A stretch of 8,331 nucleotides of DNA, from assembly GCA_016209665.1 (NCBI GenBank), contig JACQVT010000648.1, positions 1-8,331 on the forward strand, read 5' to 3'. Origin of the DNA: Planctomycetota bacterium (GTDB taxonomy: Bacteria; Planctomycetota; Phycisphaerae; UBA1845; PWPN01). Both the position numbers and the translations under genes were made by a program. Numbering within the stretch: the stretch's first letter is position 1; each line of letters starts with the position of its first letter. The notes beneath the pieces were generated by a model, which was given only the letters and a program-made list of their open reading frames with translations, was not told where the DNA came from and ran no database searches. Positions 1-7,239 of the stretch are shown piece after piece.

Positions 1-1445
1 ACGCCGCGTGGATCCAGATGCACGCGGAGACCTGCCAGGAGGCTTACGACAACGCGATCCAGGCGTTCCGGATCGCCGAGGACGACCGGGTACGGCTGCC
101 GGTGACGGTGTGTCACGACGGGTTCGTGGTGAGCCACACGATGGAGCGGGTGCTGGCGCTGGGCGACGAGGAGGTGCGCGGGTTCGTGGGCGAGTTCGTC
201 CCGCCGGTGGACCTGCTGGACACGCGGAACCCACAGGCCGTCGGACCGCTGGTGATGCCGGACCTGGCGCCGAACCTGTACGCCCAGATCGCCGAGGCCA
301 TGCGGCGGGCGGCGGCGGTGATCGAGGAGATCGGGCAGGAGTACGGTCGGCTGACCGGGCGAGCGTACGGCCTGTTCGAGGCGTATCGGCTCGACGACGC
401 CCAGGTCGCACTGGTCGCGATGGGATCGGTGGGCGGGACAGCGCGGGCGGTGGTGGATCTGCTGCGGTCGCGGGGCGTGCGGGCAGGGTTGCTCAAGCTG
501 CGGGTTTTCCGGCCATTCCCCGCCGAGGCGTTGGCGCGGGCGCTGTCCGGGTCGTTTCTGCGGGCGGTGGCGGTAGCGGACAAGGCCGTCGAGTTGGGAA
601 GCGGCGGGCCGCTGTTCAGCGAGGTGACGGCAGCGCTCGCCCTGCGGGCCCGCTCGACCGGGCGTGGGCTGCCGATCCTCATCAACGCCATCCTCGGCGT
701 GGGCGGGCGGGATATCACGATGGCCGACATCAACGCGGTGTTCCGGCGCCTGACGGAGTTGGCAGGCAACGGCATCCAGCCAAACGGCGATCCGGTGTAT
801 TTCGTCGATCTGGGCGGGTGCGGAGGCAAGACGCTGGAAACGAGAAACGGCCACCGCGGGGGCGCGGACCGCGGCCCGAGCTTGCGCAGGATCGTGCTGG
901 TGGCCCGAGGCGGACAGGGTGCCAGGACGGCATCGCAATTCCTGGCCCAGCTTGCGATCGAGTCGGGGCAGTATGCCCAGGCCCTGCCCACTTACGGCCC
1001 GCAGCGCACGGGAGCCCCGATCAAGGCGTTCGCCAAGCTGAGCGATCGGCCCATCGACGATCGGCAGCAGATCTACGCGCCGGACGTGGTGGTGGTGTTC
1101 GATGAGACGCTGCTGGAGACCTGCGCCGACGACCTGCGTGACCTGGCGGACGACGGGGTACTGCTCGTCAACACGCGCCGCACGCCGGCGGACATACGCG
1201 AGATGACGGGCCTCGTCGGACGACGCATCCACACGCTCGATGCCACCGGCATCGCGGTGTCGGAATTCGGGGCCAACCTGCCGAACATGGCCATGCTGGC
1301 CGCGATGGTACGTATCCTGGGCGTGGGCGAACTCAGCCGACTCAAGGAAGCGTTCCAGGCCAAAATGGCGCGGCTGAGCGACAAGATGATGCAGGGCAAT
1401 CTGCGGGCGATGGACCGCGCGGAGCACGAGTTTTTGACGGTGTGA
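1..1445 (+). CDS. porA: Pyruvate:ferredoxin oxidoreductase, fused alpha-gamma subunit (5' partial)
   Basis: Core subunit of pyruvate (2-oxoacid):ferredoxin oxidoreductase, which oxidises pyruvate with CoA to acetyl-CoA and CO2 and reduces ferredoxin in the cytoplasm. The frame is open to the left edge (codons from base 3, beginning AAWIQMHAETCQEAYD), so the N-terminal part of the alpha domain is missing; the ATG at 18 is internal. About 480 residues are visible. Residues 1-270 match the C-terminal half of PorA: the WIQ..ET.QEAYD motif, the LPV.VCHDGF segment, and the VAMGSVGGTAR transketolase C-terminal domain. After a polar, low-complexity linker of about 20 residues, the rest is a PorG-type gamma domain with ARGGQGARTASQFLA and YAQALPTYGPQRTGAPIKAF. 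The stop overlaps the beta subunit start by 4 bases, so the two are probably translationally coupled. No ferredoxin-like delta domain is visible; it may lie upstream. The substrate is assigned as pyruvate by family resemblance; a related 2-oxoacid is possible. Confidence 0.9.
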   Translation, partial: AAWIQMHAETCQEAYDNAIQAFRIAEDDRVRLPVTVCHDGFVVSHTMERVLALGDEEVRGFVGEFVPPVDLLDTRNPQAVGPLVMPDLAPNLYAQIAEAMRRAAAVIEEIGQEYGRLTGRAYGLFEAYRLDDAQVALVAMGSVGGTARAVVDLLRSRGVRAGLLKLRVFRPFPAEALARALSGSFLRAVAVADKAVELGSGGPLFSEVTAALALRARSTGRGLPILINAILGVGGRDITMADINAVFRRLTELAGNGIQPNGDPVYFVDLGGCGGKTLETRNGHRGGADRGPSLRRIVLVARGGQGARTASQFLAQLAIESGQYAQALPTYGPQRTGAPIKAFAKLSDRPIDDRQQIYAPDVVVVFDETLLETCADDLRDLADDGVLLVNTRRTPADIREMTGLVGRRIHTLDATGIAVSEFGANLPNMAMLAAMVRILGVGELSRLKEAFQAKMARLSDKMMQGNLRAMDRAEHEFLTV

Positions 1446-2422
1446 TCGTGAGTCAGGAATCCTCAACACGAGCAGTCCAGGGCGGCAGGAAGCTGATCCC
1501 CCAGCAACTCATGGGCACGCACCGCGGGCTGGGGGCGGGACATTCGGCATGCGTGGGGTGTCCGGCTCCAACGGTGGTGCAGGCGGCGATTTACGCGGCC
1601 CGTGAGGCCTTGGGGTGCGAGCCGATCGTCACCTTCGCCACCGGCTGCATGGAGGTGACGACGTCGCTGTACCCGCACAACGCCTGGCGGATTCCCTTCC
1701 TGCACTCGGGCTTCGCGAACTCGGCGGCGGTGGCGAGCGGGATCGAGACCGCCATCCGCGTTCGCCGGGCCCGGGGCGAGCTGCCGGCGGACCGGGACAT
1801 CATGGTGCTGGCCTTCTCCGGGGACGGATGCAGCTACGACATCGGGTTGCAGGCGCTGTCGGGGGCGATGGAGCGGGGGCACGACATTACGTTCATCTGC
1901 TACAACAACGAAGCCTACATGAACACGGGCGTGCAGCGGTCGTCGGCCACGCCGCGGGGGGCGTTCACGCATACCGCGCGGGCGGGCAGCCCCGGGAACG
2001 GCAAGGACCTGACGCGGATCATGATCGCGCACGACCTGCCGTATGTCGCACAGGCGTGCGTGGCCAGATACCAGGACATGATGGCCAAGCTGGTCAAGGC
2101 CGTCGCGGTTCGCGGCCCGGCGTTCGTGAACGTGCTTTCGAGCTGTCCGGTGGGATGGGGTCTGGCGAGCACGGACGACGTGCTGAGCGTGGCCGACCTG
2201 GCGGTGGAGTGTAACGCGTGGCCGTTGTACGAATGCGAGGACGGACGGTATCGGATCACGTACCGTCCCTCCCAGCCGCGGCCGGTGCGGCAGTACGTTC
2301 AGATGCAGGGGAGATTCCGTCACCTGCTGGAGCCGCATCGACAAGCGGACCTGGACGCCCTGCAGGAGTTGATCGACGCGCGGTGGTCGGAGTTGAACCG
2401 GCTGGAGAAGGCAGGGGCGTGA
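1442..2422 (+). CDS. porB: Pyruvate:ferredoxin oxidoreductase, beta subunit
   Basis: Thiamine-diphosphate-binding beta subunit (326 residues, about the usual length for PorB) that pairs with the upstream alpha-gamma chain. The TPP motif starts at GDG (residues 127-129) and runs to YNNEAYMNTG (to 163). Four cysteines sit where PorB proteins bind the [4Fe-4S] cluster next to TPP: C37 and C40 (CVGC), C69 (ATGCMEV) and C235 (SSCPVGW). The segments TTSLYPHNAWRIPFLHSGFAN and AAVASGIE are characteristic of PorB. The start is a GTG at 1442 inside a GTGA overlap with the preceding stop; a second in-frame GTG at 1448 is also possible. No strong ribosome binding site precedes it, which fits translational coupling. 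There is no fused ferredoxin domain, so electron transfer onward needs a separate delta subunit or ferredoxin. A GC-rich hairpin follows the stop by about 30 bases. Confidence 0.93.
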   Translation: MIVSQESSTRAVQGGRKLIPQQLMGTHRGLGAGHSACVGCPAPTVVQAAIYAAREALGCEPIVTFATGCMEVTTSLYPHNAWRIPFLHSGFANSAAVASGIETAIRVRRARGELPADRDIMVLAFSGDGCSYDIGLQALSGAMERGHDITFICYNNEAYMNTGVQRSSATPRGAFTHTARAGSPGNGKDLTRIMIAHDLPYVAQACVARYQDMMAKLVKAVAVRGPAFVNVLSSCPVGWGLASTDDVLSVADLAVECNAWPLYECEDGRYRITYRPSQPRPVRQYVQMQGRFRHLLEPHRQADLDALQELIDARWSELNRLEKAGA

Positions 2423-2452
2423 AATCAGAGGAGAGAGGCCGGATGGCGGGGG

Positions 2453-2477
2453 CCCACGGGGCGCAGCCCGTGGGTTT
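2453..2477 (+). repeat. G+C-rich hairpin after porB, dispersed-palindrome type; possible weak terminator
   Basis: CCCACGGG (2453-2460), a six-base loop GCGCAG (2461-2466) and CCCGTGGG (2467-2474) form a perfect 8-bp stem, followed by only three T residues. Its position 30 bases after the porB stop and before the next promoter fits transcription termination of the por genes, but the short T run makes this uncertain. The clean palindrome resembles short dispersed intergenic palindromes seen in many GC-rich genomes; copy number cannot be judged from one window. Confidence 0.5.
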
Positions 2478-2553
2478 GCAGGGTTGAAGTCGTTGATTTG
2501 CGGACGCGGGGAAGCGTGCATCGGGAAAAGACGACAGGGGGGTCGGTGGGGGC

Positions 2554-2581
2554 TTGAGCGCAGCGCGATCCATGTTATGAT
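2554..2581 (+). promoter_or_regulatory. Sigma70-like promoter for the ADP-forming acetyl-CoA synthetase gene
   Basis: TTGAGC at 2554-2559 (four of six consensus positions) and TATGAT at 2576-2581 (five of six) are separated by 16 bases. Transcription would begin near 2588, leaving a leader of about 180 nt before the start codon at 2767. This is the best promoter match in the porB-acd gap and suggests that the synthetase and the following gene form a unit separate from the por genes. Assigned by eye. Confidence 0.5.
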
Positions 2582-2686
2582 TGCTACTCAGCGCGAGCAG
2601 CGGTTGTCCGGCCGACCGCATGGAGGAATCGGACGACCGTCCAACCGGAATCCAGCCTGCCTGACGGGACCTGGCGCGGGATGCGT

Positions 2687-2703
2687 ATTCAACCGGGTTG
2701 AAT
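2687..2703. promoter_or_regulatory. 17-base palindrome in the acd leader, candidate operator
   Basis: ATTCAACC, a central G, and GGTTGAAT form a perfect odd-length palindrome 63 bases before the acd start codon and about 100 bases downstream of the predicted transcription start. Two-fold symmetry of this size is typical of a site for a dimeric helix-turn-helix repressor. Read as RNA it would be a 6-bp stem (AUUCAA/UUGAAU) with a CCGGG loop. No matching regulator gene is in the window. Symmetry is seen directly; function is inferred. Confidence 0.4.
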
Positions 2704-2750
2704 CTGATGAGTGACGCGCGGGAATGATCCCCGGCAGGAAGACATCCCAC

Positions 2751-2755
2751 AGGAG
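2751..2755 (+). promoter_or_regulatory. Ribosome binding site of the acetyl-CoA synthetase gene
   Basis: AGGAG ends 11 bases before the ATG at 2767. It supports that start over any upstream codon, and there is no other comparable purine run near the start. Confidence 0.6.
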
Positions 2756-2766
2756 TTTCAGCAGTC

Positions 2767-4944
2767 ATGACACGAACATCCGTCCAATCGACACCACAAG
2801 CCGATACGGGCGGTCCGGGGCCCCGGATTCGGGACCTCGAGCCGTTGTTCGCTCCCAAGTCCATCGCGGTGGTGGGGGCGTCCCGAACGCCCGGGACGGT
2901 GGGCAACGCCATCGCCAGCAACCTGGTCCTGGGCGGGTACACGGGCGTGATGTACCCGGTGAACCCCAAGGCGAGGAGCATCATGGGAGCCCGGTGCTAC
3001 CCGAACATCACCGCGGTCGACGACCAGATCGATCTGGCGGTGATCATCCTGCCCGCCCAGCACGTCGAGAAGGCGGTCCTCGAGGCCGCGGACCACGGGA
3101 CGAAACACCTGGTGGTCATCTCGGCGGGGTTCAAGGAGGTCGGAGCCGAGGGGGCACAGCGCGAGCGGCGGATCAAGGCCATCGCCGCCGAGCGGGGGCT
3201 GTCGATCATTGGGCCGAACTGCCTGGGGGTCATCAATACGGCACCGGACGTCCGCATGAACGCGAGTTTCGGGCGGGACATGCCCCAGGAGGGCCGCATC
3301 GGCCTGATCTCGCAGAGCGGCGCCCTGTGCACGGCCCTGCTGGACTACGCCAAGGGGCATGCCCTGGGCTTCTCGCGGTTCATCAGCTTCGGGAACAAGT
3401 GCGACGTGACCGAGGTGGACCTGCTGCGGTGCCTGGCCGGTGACCGCAACACGGACCTCATCATGATGTACGTGGAGGACATCTCGGACGGGCAGGCGTT
3501 CGCGAACACGGCGTATGAGATCACGCACGGCGCCAACTGCAAGCCGATCCTGGCCATGAAGACCGGGCGGACGGCGGCGGGAGCGGCGGCGGCGGCGTCG
3601 CACACCGGGTCGCTGGCCGGTTCGGACGAGGTGTACGACGCGATCATGTCGCAGGCCGGCGTCATCCGCGTGAACAGCGTCGAGGACCTGTTCAACTACG
3701 CCCCGGTGTTCCTGGACAGCCGGATGCCGGCGGGCAACCGGACGGCGATCGTCACCAACGCCGGCGGGCCGGGGATCATGGCCACCGACGCCTGCATCCG
3801 CCACGGAATGGAACTGGCGAAGTTCGGCGAGTACACGCTCAAGTCGCTCAAGTTCCAGATGCCCCCGGCGGCCAACATCAAGAACCCCGTGGACGTGATC
3901 GGAGACGCCAAGCACGACCGCTACCGCTCCGCCCTCGACGCCGTCAGCGCCGACGCCGAGGTGCACCAGATCGTGGTGATCGTGACGCCGCAGACCATGA
4001 CCGACGTGGTGGAGATCGCCCAGGTCGTCGGCGAAACCAAGGAGTTTTGCGACAAGCCGATCATCGCCTGCTTCATGGGAGCGGTGGACGTGTCGCCCGG
4101 AGTGGAACTGCTCCGCAAGCACGGCGTGCCGACGTATACCTTCCCGGAGGACGCGATGCAGGCGTTAAGCGTCCGGGAGCGCTACGCACGGTGGACGCGG
4201 TCGCCGATACTGGGCTGCAAGCAGTTCGAGGTGGACCGGGCGGGAGTGGACGCTCTGTTCGCCGAGGAGTTGGCGGCGGGACGGAACCAATTGGTCGAGA
4301 TCAAGGCTCTGGGGGTGTTCGAGAAGTACGGCTTTCCCATCGTGCCGTTCACCCTGGCCCGCAGCGCGGACGAGGCGGTGGAGGCGGCCCGGCGGATGGA
4401 GTACCCGGTGGTGCTGAAGATCTCGGGGCCGACGATCCTGCACAAGACGGACGTGGGCGGCGTCAAGCTGAACCTTTTGGACGACGAGGCCGTCCACAAG
4501 GGCTACGATGAGACGGTCGCCACGGTGAGGGAACGGGTGGGGCCGGACGTCGAGATCTGGGGCGTGATCGTCCAGAAAATGCTGCCGCGGGGCAAGGAGA
4601 TCATCCTGGGCATGACCCGCGACGCACGGTTCGGGCCGCTGCTGATGTTCGGCCTGGGCGGCATTTATACCGAGGCTCTGCGAGACGTATCGTTCCGGCT
4701 GGCCCCGATCCGCGAGAACGTGGCCGCCGAGATGGTCAAGGACATCCGGTCGTACCGGCTGCTGGAGGGCATCCGCGGCGAGCGCCCCAGCGACTTCGGT
4801 GCGATCGCGGATTGCCTGCTGCGGTTGAGTCAACTGGTGACGAGTCATCCTCAGATCAAGGAACTGGACATCAACCCGCTCATCGTCTACCCACGCGGGC
4901 AGGGAGCCATGGTGACGGACGCCCGGGTGATTCTGTCGGAGTGA
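2767..4944 (+). CDS. acd: Acetyl-CoA synthetase (ADP-forming), single-chain alpha-beta
   Basis: Cytoplasmic NDP-forming acyl-CoA synthetase: acetyl-CoA + ADP + Pi to acetate + CoA + ATP, reversible. At 725 residues it contains both subunits of the two-chain archaeal enzyme. Residues about 26-120 form the CoA-binding Rossmann domain (VVGASRTPGTVG); about 145-310 and 325-480 form the two succinyl-CoA-ligase-like domains (IGPNCLGV, ISQSGAL); about 500-722 form the ATP-grasp domain. The phosphohistidine is H279 in SHTGSLAGSD. H559 in LHKTDVGGV probably matches the second, mobile-loop histidine described in ACD enzymes. K551 (VLKISGP) and the ELDINP motif (699-704) fit nucleotide and metal binding. 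With these residues present the chain looks catalytically competent, unlike the ACD-like part of some Pat acetyltransferases, and it has no GNAT domain of its own. It has its own leader and promoter and lies 3 bases before the next gene. Other acyl-CoA substrates cannot be excluded. Confidence 0.9.
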   Translation: MTRTSVQSTPQADTGGPGPRIRDLEPLFAPKSIAVVGASRTPGTVGNAIASNLVLGGYTGVMYPVNPKARSIMGARCYPNITAVDDQIDLAVIILPAQHVEKAVLEAADHGTKHLVVISAGFKEVGAEGAQRERRIKAIAAERGLSIIGPNCLGVINTAPDVRMNASFGRDMPQEGRIGLISQSGALCTALLDYAKGHALGFSRFISFGNKCDVTEVDLLRCLAGDRNTDLIMMYVEDISDGQAFANTAYEITHGANCKPILAMKTGRTAAGAAAAASHTGSLAGSDEVYDAIMSQAGVIRVNSVEDLFNYAPVFLDSRMPAGNRTAIVTNAGGPGIMATDACIRHGMELAKFGEYTLKSLKFQMPPAANIKNPVDVIGDAKHDRYRSALDAVSADAEVHQIVVIVTPQTMTDVVEIAQVVGETKEFCDKPIIACFMGAVDVSPGVELLRKHGVPTYTFPEDAMQALSVRERYARWTRSPILGCKQFEVDRAGVDALFAEELAAGRNQLVEIKALGVFEKYGFPIVPFTLARSADEAVEAARRMEYPVVLKISGPTILHKTDVGGVKLNLLDDEAVHKGYDETVATVRERVGPDVEIWGVIVQKMLPRGKEIILGMTRDARFGPLLMFGLGGIYTEALRDVSFRLAPIRENVAAEMVKDIRSYRLLEGIRGERPSDFGAIADCLLRLSQLVTSHPQIKELDINPLIVYPRGQGAMVTDARVILSE

Positions 4945-4947
4945 GCC

Positions 4948-6831
4948 ATGAAGACCGACTGGCGATCGAAATATGCGGACAAGGTGGTCTCGGCGGCGCA
5001 GGCGGTGCAGAACATCCGCCGGGGCAACCGCGTGTTTATCGGCTCGGCGTGCGGGGAGCCGCAGGCCCTGGTGCGGACGATGGCGGAATGGGGGCCCAAC
5101 ATCACGGACACCGAGGTGGTGCAGATTCTGCCCCTGGGCGTCGCCCCCTATGCGGACCCGAAGTATGCCCCGTACTTCCGGGCCAATGCGTTCTTCATCA
5201 CCCACAGCGTGCGGGCGGCGGTGCAGCAGGCCCGGGCGGACTACACCCCCGTCTTCCTCTCGCAAGTGCCGGCCTTGTTCCGGTCGAGGCAGATCGCGAT
5301 CGACGTGGCGCTGATCAGCGTCAGCCCGCCCGACGACTACGGATTCGTGAGCCTGGGGGTGTCGGTGGACATCACCAAGTCGGCGGCGGAGTCGGCCAAG
5401 GTGGTGATCGCCCAGGTGAACCGGAACATGCCGCGGACCTATGGCGACAGCTTCCTGCACCTCAGCCAGATCAACTACCTCGTCGAGCAGGACGAAGCCC
5501 TGGCCGAATGGCCGGTACCGACCCAGCAGGACGAGACGATTCAACTGATCGCGGCGAACGTCGCCCGCCTGGTGCCGGATGGTTCGACCCTGCAAGCCGG
5601 CATCGGCCGGCTTCCCGACGCAGTCCTGCATGCCCTGACCGACAAGCACGACCTGGGCGTGCACACCGAGATGTTCTCCGATGGCGTGATGAAGCTGACG
5701 GTCAACGGCAACATCACCTGCCGCAAGAAGACGCTCCACCCCGGCAAGATCGTGGGCAGTTTCGCGGCGGGCAGCCGGGCCCTGTTCGATTTCATCGACA
5801 ACAACCCGATGTTTGAGATGCGGCCGTCGGAATACACAAACGATCCCCTGCTGGTCGCCCGCGAAAAGCGGCTGGTTGCGATCAACTCCGGCCTGGAGGT
5901 CGACCTGACCGGGCAGGTGTGCGCTGACTCGATCGGCCCGCAGTTCTATAGCGGGCTGGGCGGACATGCCGACTTCATGCGTGGGGCGGCCCTGGCGGGC
6001 GGAAAGCCCATCATCGCCCTGCCCAGCACCGCCGTGACCAAGGACGGCGTGCGGTCCCGCATCGCCTCCACGCTGGCCGATGGCGCAGGCGTCATCACCA
6101 CGCGCGGCGACGTGCACTACGTGGTGACGGAGTACGGCGTGGCCTACCTCCACGGCAAGAGCATGCGGGAGCGGGCCATGTCGCTGATCAACATTGCCCA
6201 TCCCGACTTCCGTGGGGAGCTTCTGCATGCGGCAAAGCGCCGCCGGATCGTCTACCCCGACCAGATCATGCCGCCCACCCGCCGGCCGTACCCGGCCGAC
6301 TATGAGTCGGTCCACGCCCTCAAGGACGGGAGCGAGGTGCTGCTGCGGCCGATCCGCCCCGACGACGAGCCCAAAGTTCGGGACATGTTCTACAAGTTCA
6401 GCGAGCAGACGGTCTACCTGCGCTACCACGGCCAACTCAAGTCCATGCCGCACAACAAGTTGCAAGTGTTCTGTAACGTGGACTACGACACGGAGATGGC
6501 TCTGGTGGGCGTGGTGGGCACCGAGGAGATGGCCCAGATCATCGGTGTGGGCCGTTACATGACCGACCCGGGGAAGAACTCGGCGGAGCTGGCGTTCGTC
6601 GTCGGCGACGACTGGCAGCGCAAGGGGCTGGGCACCCACCTGTTCCGGCGGCTCATAGGGATCGGCCGACACGAGGGCATCCGGCGGTTCACGGCCGACG
6701 TGCTCGCGGAGAACAGCGGGATGCTCAAGATCTTCCACCGATCGGGCATGAACGTCGAGACCACGACGGACGAAGGCGTGGTGCACGTCGTCATGTCGCC
6801 CGTGGAGGAGGCGGCCCTGCCGCGGGCCTGA
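4948..6831 (+). CDS. Acetyl-CoA hydrolase/CoA-transferase fused to a GNAT acetyltransferase domain
   Basis: Two-domain protein of 627 residues. Residues 1 to about 440 are an acetyl-CoA hydrolase/4-hydroxybutyrate CoA-transferase domain. The candidate catalytic glutamate is E241 in HTEMFSDGVM, the residue that forms the glutamyl-CoA thioester in this family. GIGRLPDAV (218-226) and GLGGHADFMRGA (336-347) match conserved active-site and CoA-binding segments. It would move CoA between acetyl-CoA and another acid, or hydrolyse acetyl-CoA. Residues about 455-615 are a GNAT domain: it opens with VLLRPIRPDDEPKVRDMFYKFSEQTVYLRY, like the GNAT part of Pat lysine acetyltransferases, and has the acetyl-CoA motif QRKGLG (557-562). 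The start at 4948 is preceded by GGAG at 4938-4941, overlapping the end of acd, and only 3 bases separate the genes, so they are surely co-transcribed. This fusion also occurs elsewhere in bacteria. The acid acceptor and the GNAT target are unknown. Confidence 0.9.
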   Translation: MKTDWRSKYADKVVSAAQAVQNIRRGNRVFIGSACGEPQALVRTMAEWGPNITDTEVVQILPLGVAPYADPKYAPYFRANAFFITHSVRAAVQQARADYTPVFLSQVPALFRSRQIAIDVALISVSPPDDYGFVSLGVSVDITKSAAESAKVVIAQVNRNMPRTYGDSFLHLSQINYLVEQDEALAEWPVPTQQDETIQLIAANVARLVPDGSTLQAGIGRLPDAVLHALTDKHDLGVHTEMFSDGVMKLTVNGNITCRKKTLHPGKIVGSFAAGSRALFDFIDNNPMFEMRPSEYTNDPLLVAREKRLVAINSGLEVDLTGQVCADSIGPQFYSGLGGHADFMRGAALAGGKPIIALPSTAVTKDGVRSRIASTLADGAGVITTRGDVHYVVTEYGVAYLHGKSMRERAMSLINIAHPDFRGELLHAAKRRRIVYPDQIMPPTRRPYPADYESVHALKDGSEVLLRPIRPDDEPKVRDMFYKFSEQTVYLRYHGQLKSMPHNKLQVFCNVDYDTEMALVGVVGTEEMAQIIGVGRYMTDPGKNSAELAFVVGDDWQRKGLGTHLFRRLIGIGRHEGIRRFTADVLAENSGMLKIFHRSGMNVETTTDEGVVHVVMSPVEEAALPRA

Positions 6832-6869
6832 CCGCCCCAGCACAGCCCCGGCCGAGCCGTCGCTGGACC

Positions 6870-6980
6870 CGGACATCCATGTCCGCCCTTCCGTTGGGGG
6901 GCGGGCATCCCTGCCCGCCTGTTTTCGGGGGGCGGGCATCCCTGCCCGCCTGTTTGGGGGGACGGGCATCCCTGCCCGCC
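6870..6980. repeat. Four tandem hairpin repeats, about 31-base period
   Basis: Four copies of an 18-base palindromic unit lie at 6870-6887, 6902-6919, 6933-6950 and 6963-6980. The last three share CGGGCATCCCTGCCCGCC; the first reads CGGACATCCATGTCCGCC. The differences in the first copy keep pairing: G-C in CGGGCA/TGCCCG becomes A-T in CGGACA/TGTCCG. The spacers are G-rich with short T runs (TGTTTTCGGGGGG, TGTTTGGGGGGA). The array starts 39 bases after the CoA-transferase stop. A hairpin followed by TGTTTT could help end the acd transcript. Reading frames across it on either strand are repeat artefacts. Confidence 0.85.
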
Positions 6981-7206
6981 TTCCTCGTAGGGAGCCAGAT
7001 GCCAGCCACAGCTCCCCCGAAGCCACCTGGGCCGAAGCCGGCCACCCCTTGATTACGCCATATGCGTATTAAGTACATCGCTACTGACGTAGACGGTTTC
7101 GACAAAGCCAAAGAACGAGTCCGTGACGGTTCTTCGCCAGTCGCGTCCGAGGATGAGAAAGAAACAGGCGATTACCCCTTTTTTGTCGCTTGCTCCGGTT
7201 TTACGG

Positions 7207-7233
7207 TTGACAATCCGATCATGAGAAGATAAA
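7207..7233 (+). promoter_or_regulatory. Sigma70-like promoter of the predicted non-coding RNA
   Basis: A perfect TTGACA at 7207-7212 is followed after 15 bases by GATAAA at 7228-7233 (four of six consensus positions), within a locally AT-rich segment that contrasts with the GC-rich genes. The spacer is at the short end of the usual range. Transcription would start near 7240. It lies about 170 bases upstream of a strong intrinsic terminator on the same strand. Confidence 0.5.
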
Positions 7234-7239
7234 TAGATA

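Noticed and set aside
2484..2714. 76-codon frame in the porB-acd gap
   Set aside because: No ribosome binding site, no recognisable motif, and it spans the predicted promoter and palindrome. More likely non-coding leader.
2698..2728. Second possible promoter, TTGAAT with AATGAT
   Set aside because: 19-base spacer and a weak -10 box (four of six); it overlaps the palindrome. The promoter at 2554-2581 is better.
2704..2745. CTGATGAG in the acd leader, like a hammerhead ribozyme core
   Set aside because: The matching GAAA box and flanking stems are not there: only a GGAAG follows and stem II cannot be drawn.
6870..6980. CRISPR array
   Set aside because: Units are short palindromes with 12-14-base G-rich, similar spacers rather than unique spacers of about 30 bases, and no cas genes are nearby.
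4165..7026. Very long minus-strand open frame (953 codons) opposite acd and the CoA-transferase
   Set aside because: It is a by-product of GC-rich codon bias in the real plus-strand genes and its N-terminal part is just translated hairpin repeats (AGRDARPP type).
7062..7232. 56-codon reading frame starting MRIKYIATDVDGFDKAKERV
   Set aside because: It reads like a plausible peptide, but no ribosome binding site precedes it, I recognise no family, its codon use differs from the neighbouring genes, and the RNA promoter overlaps its end. A frame this short in AT-richer DNA is expected by chance.
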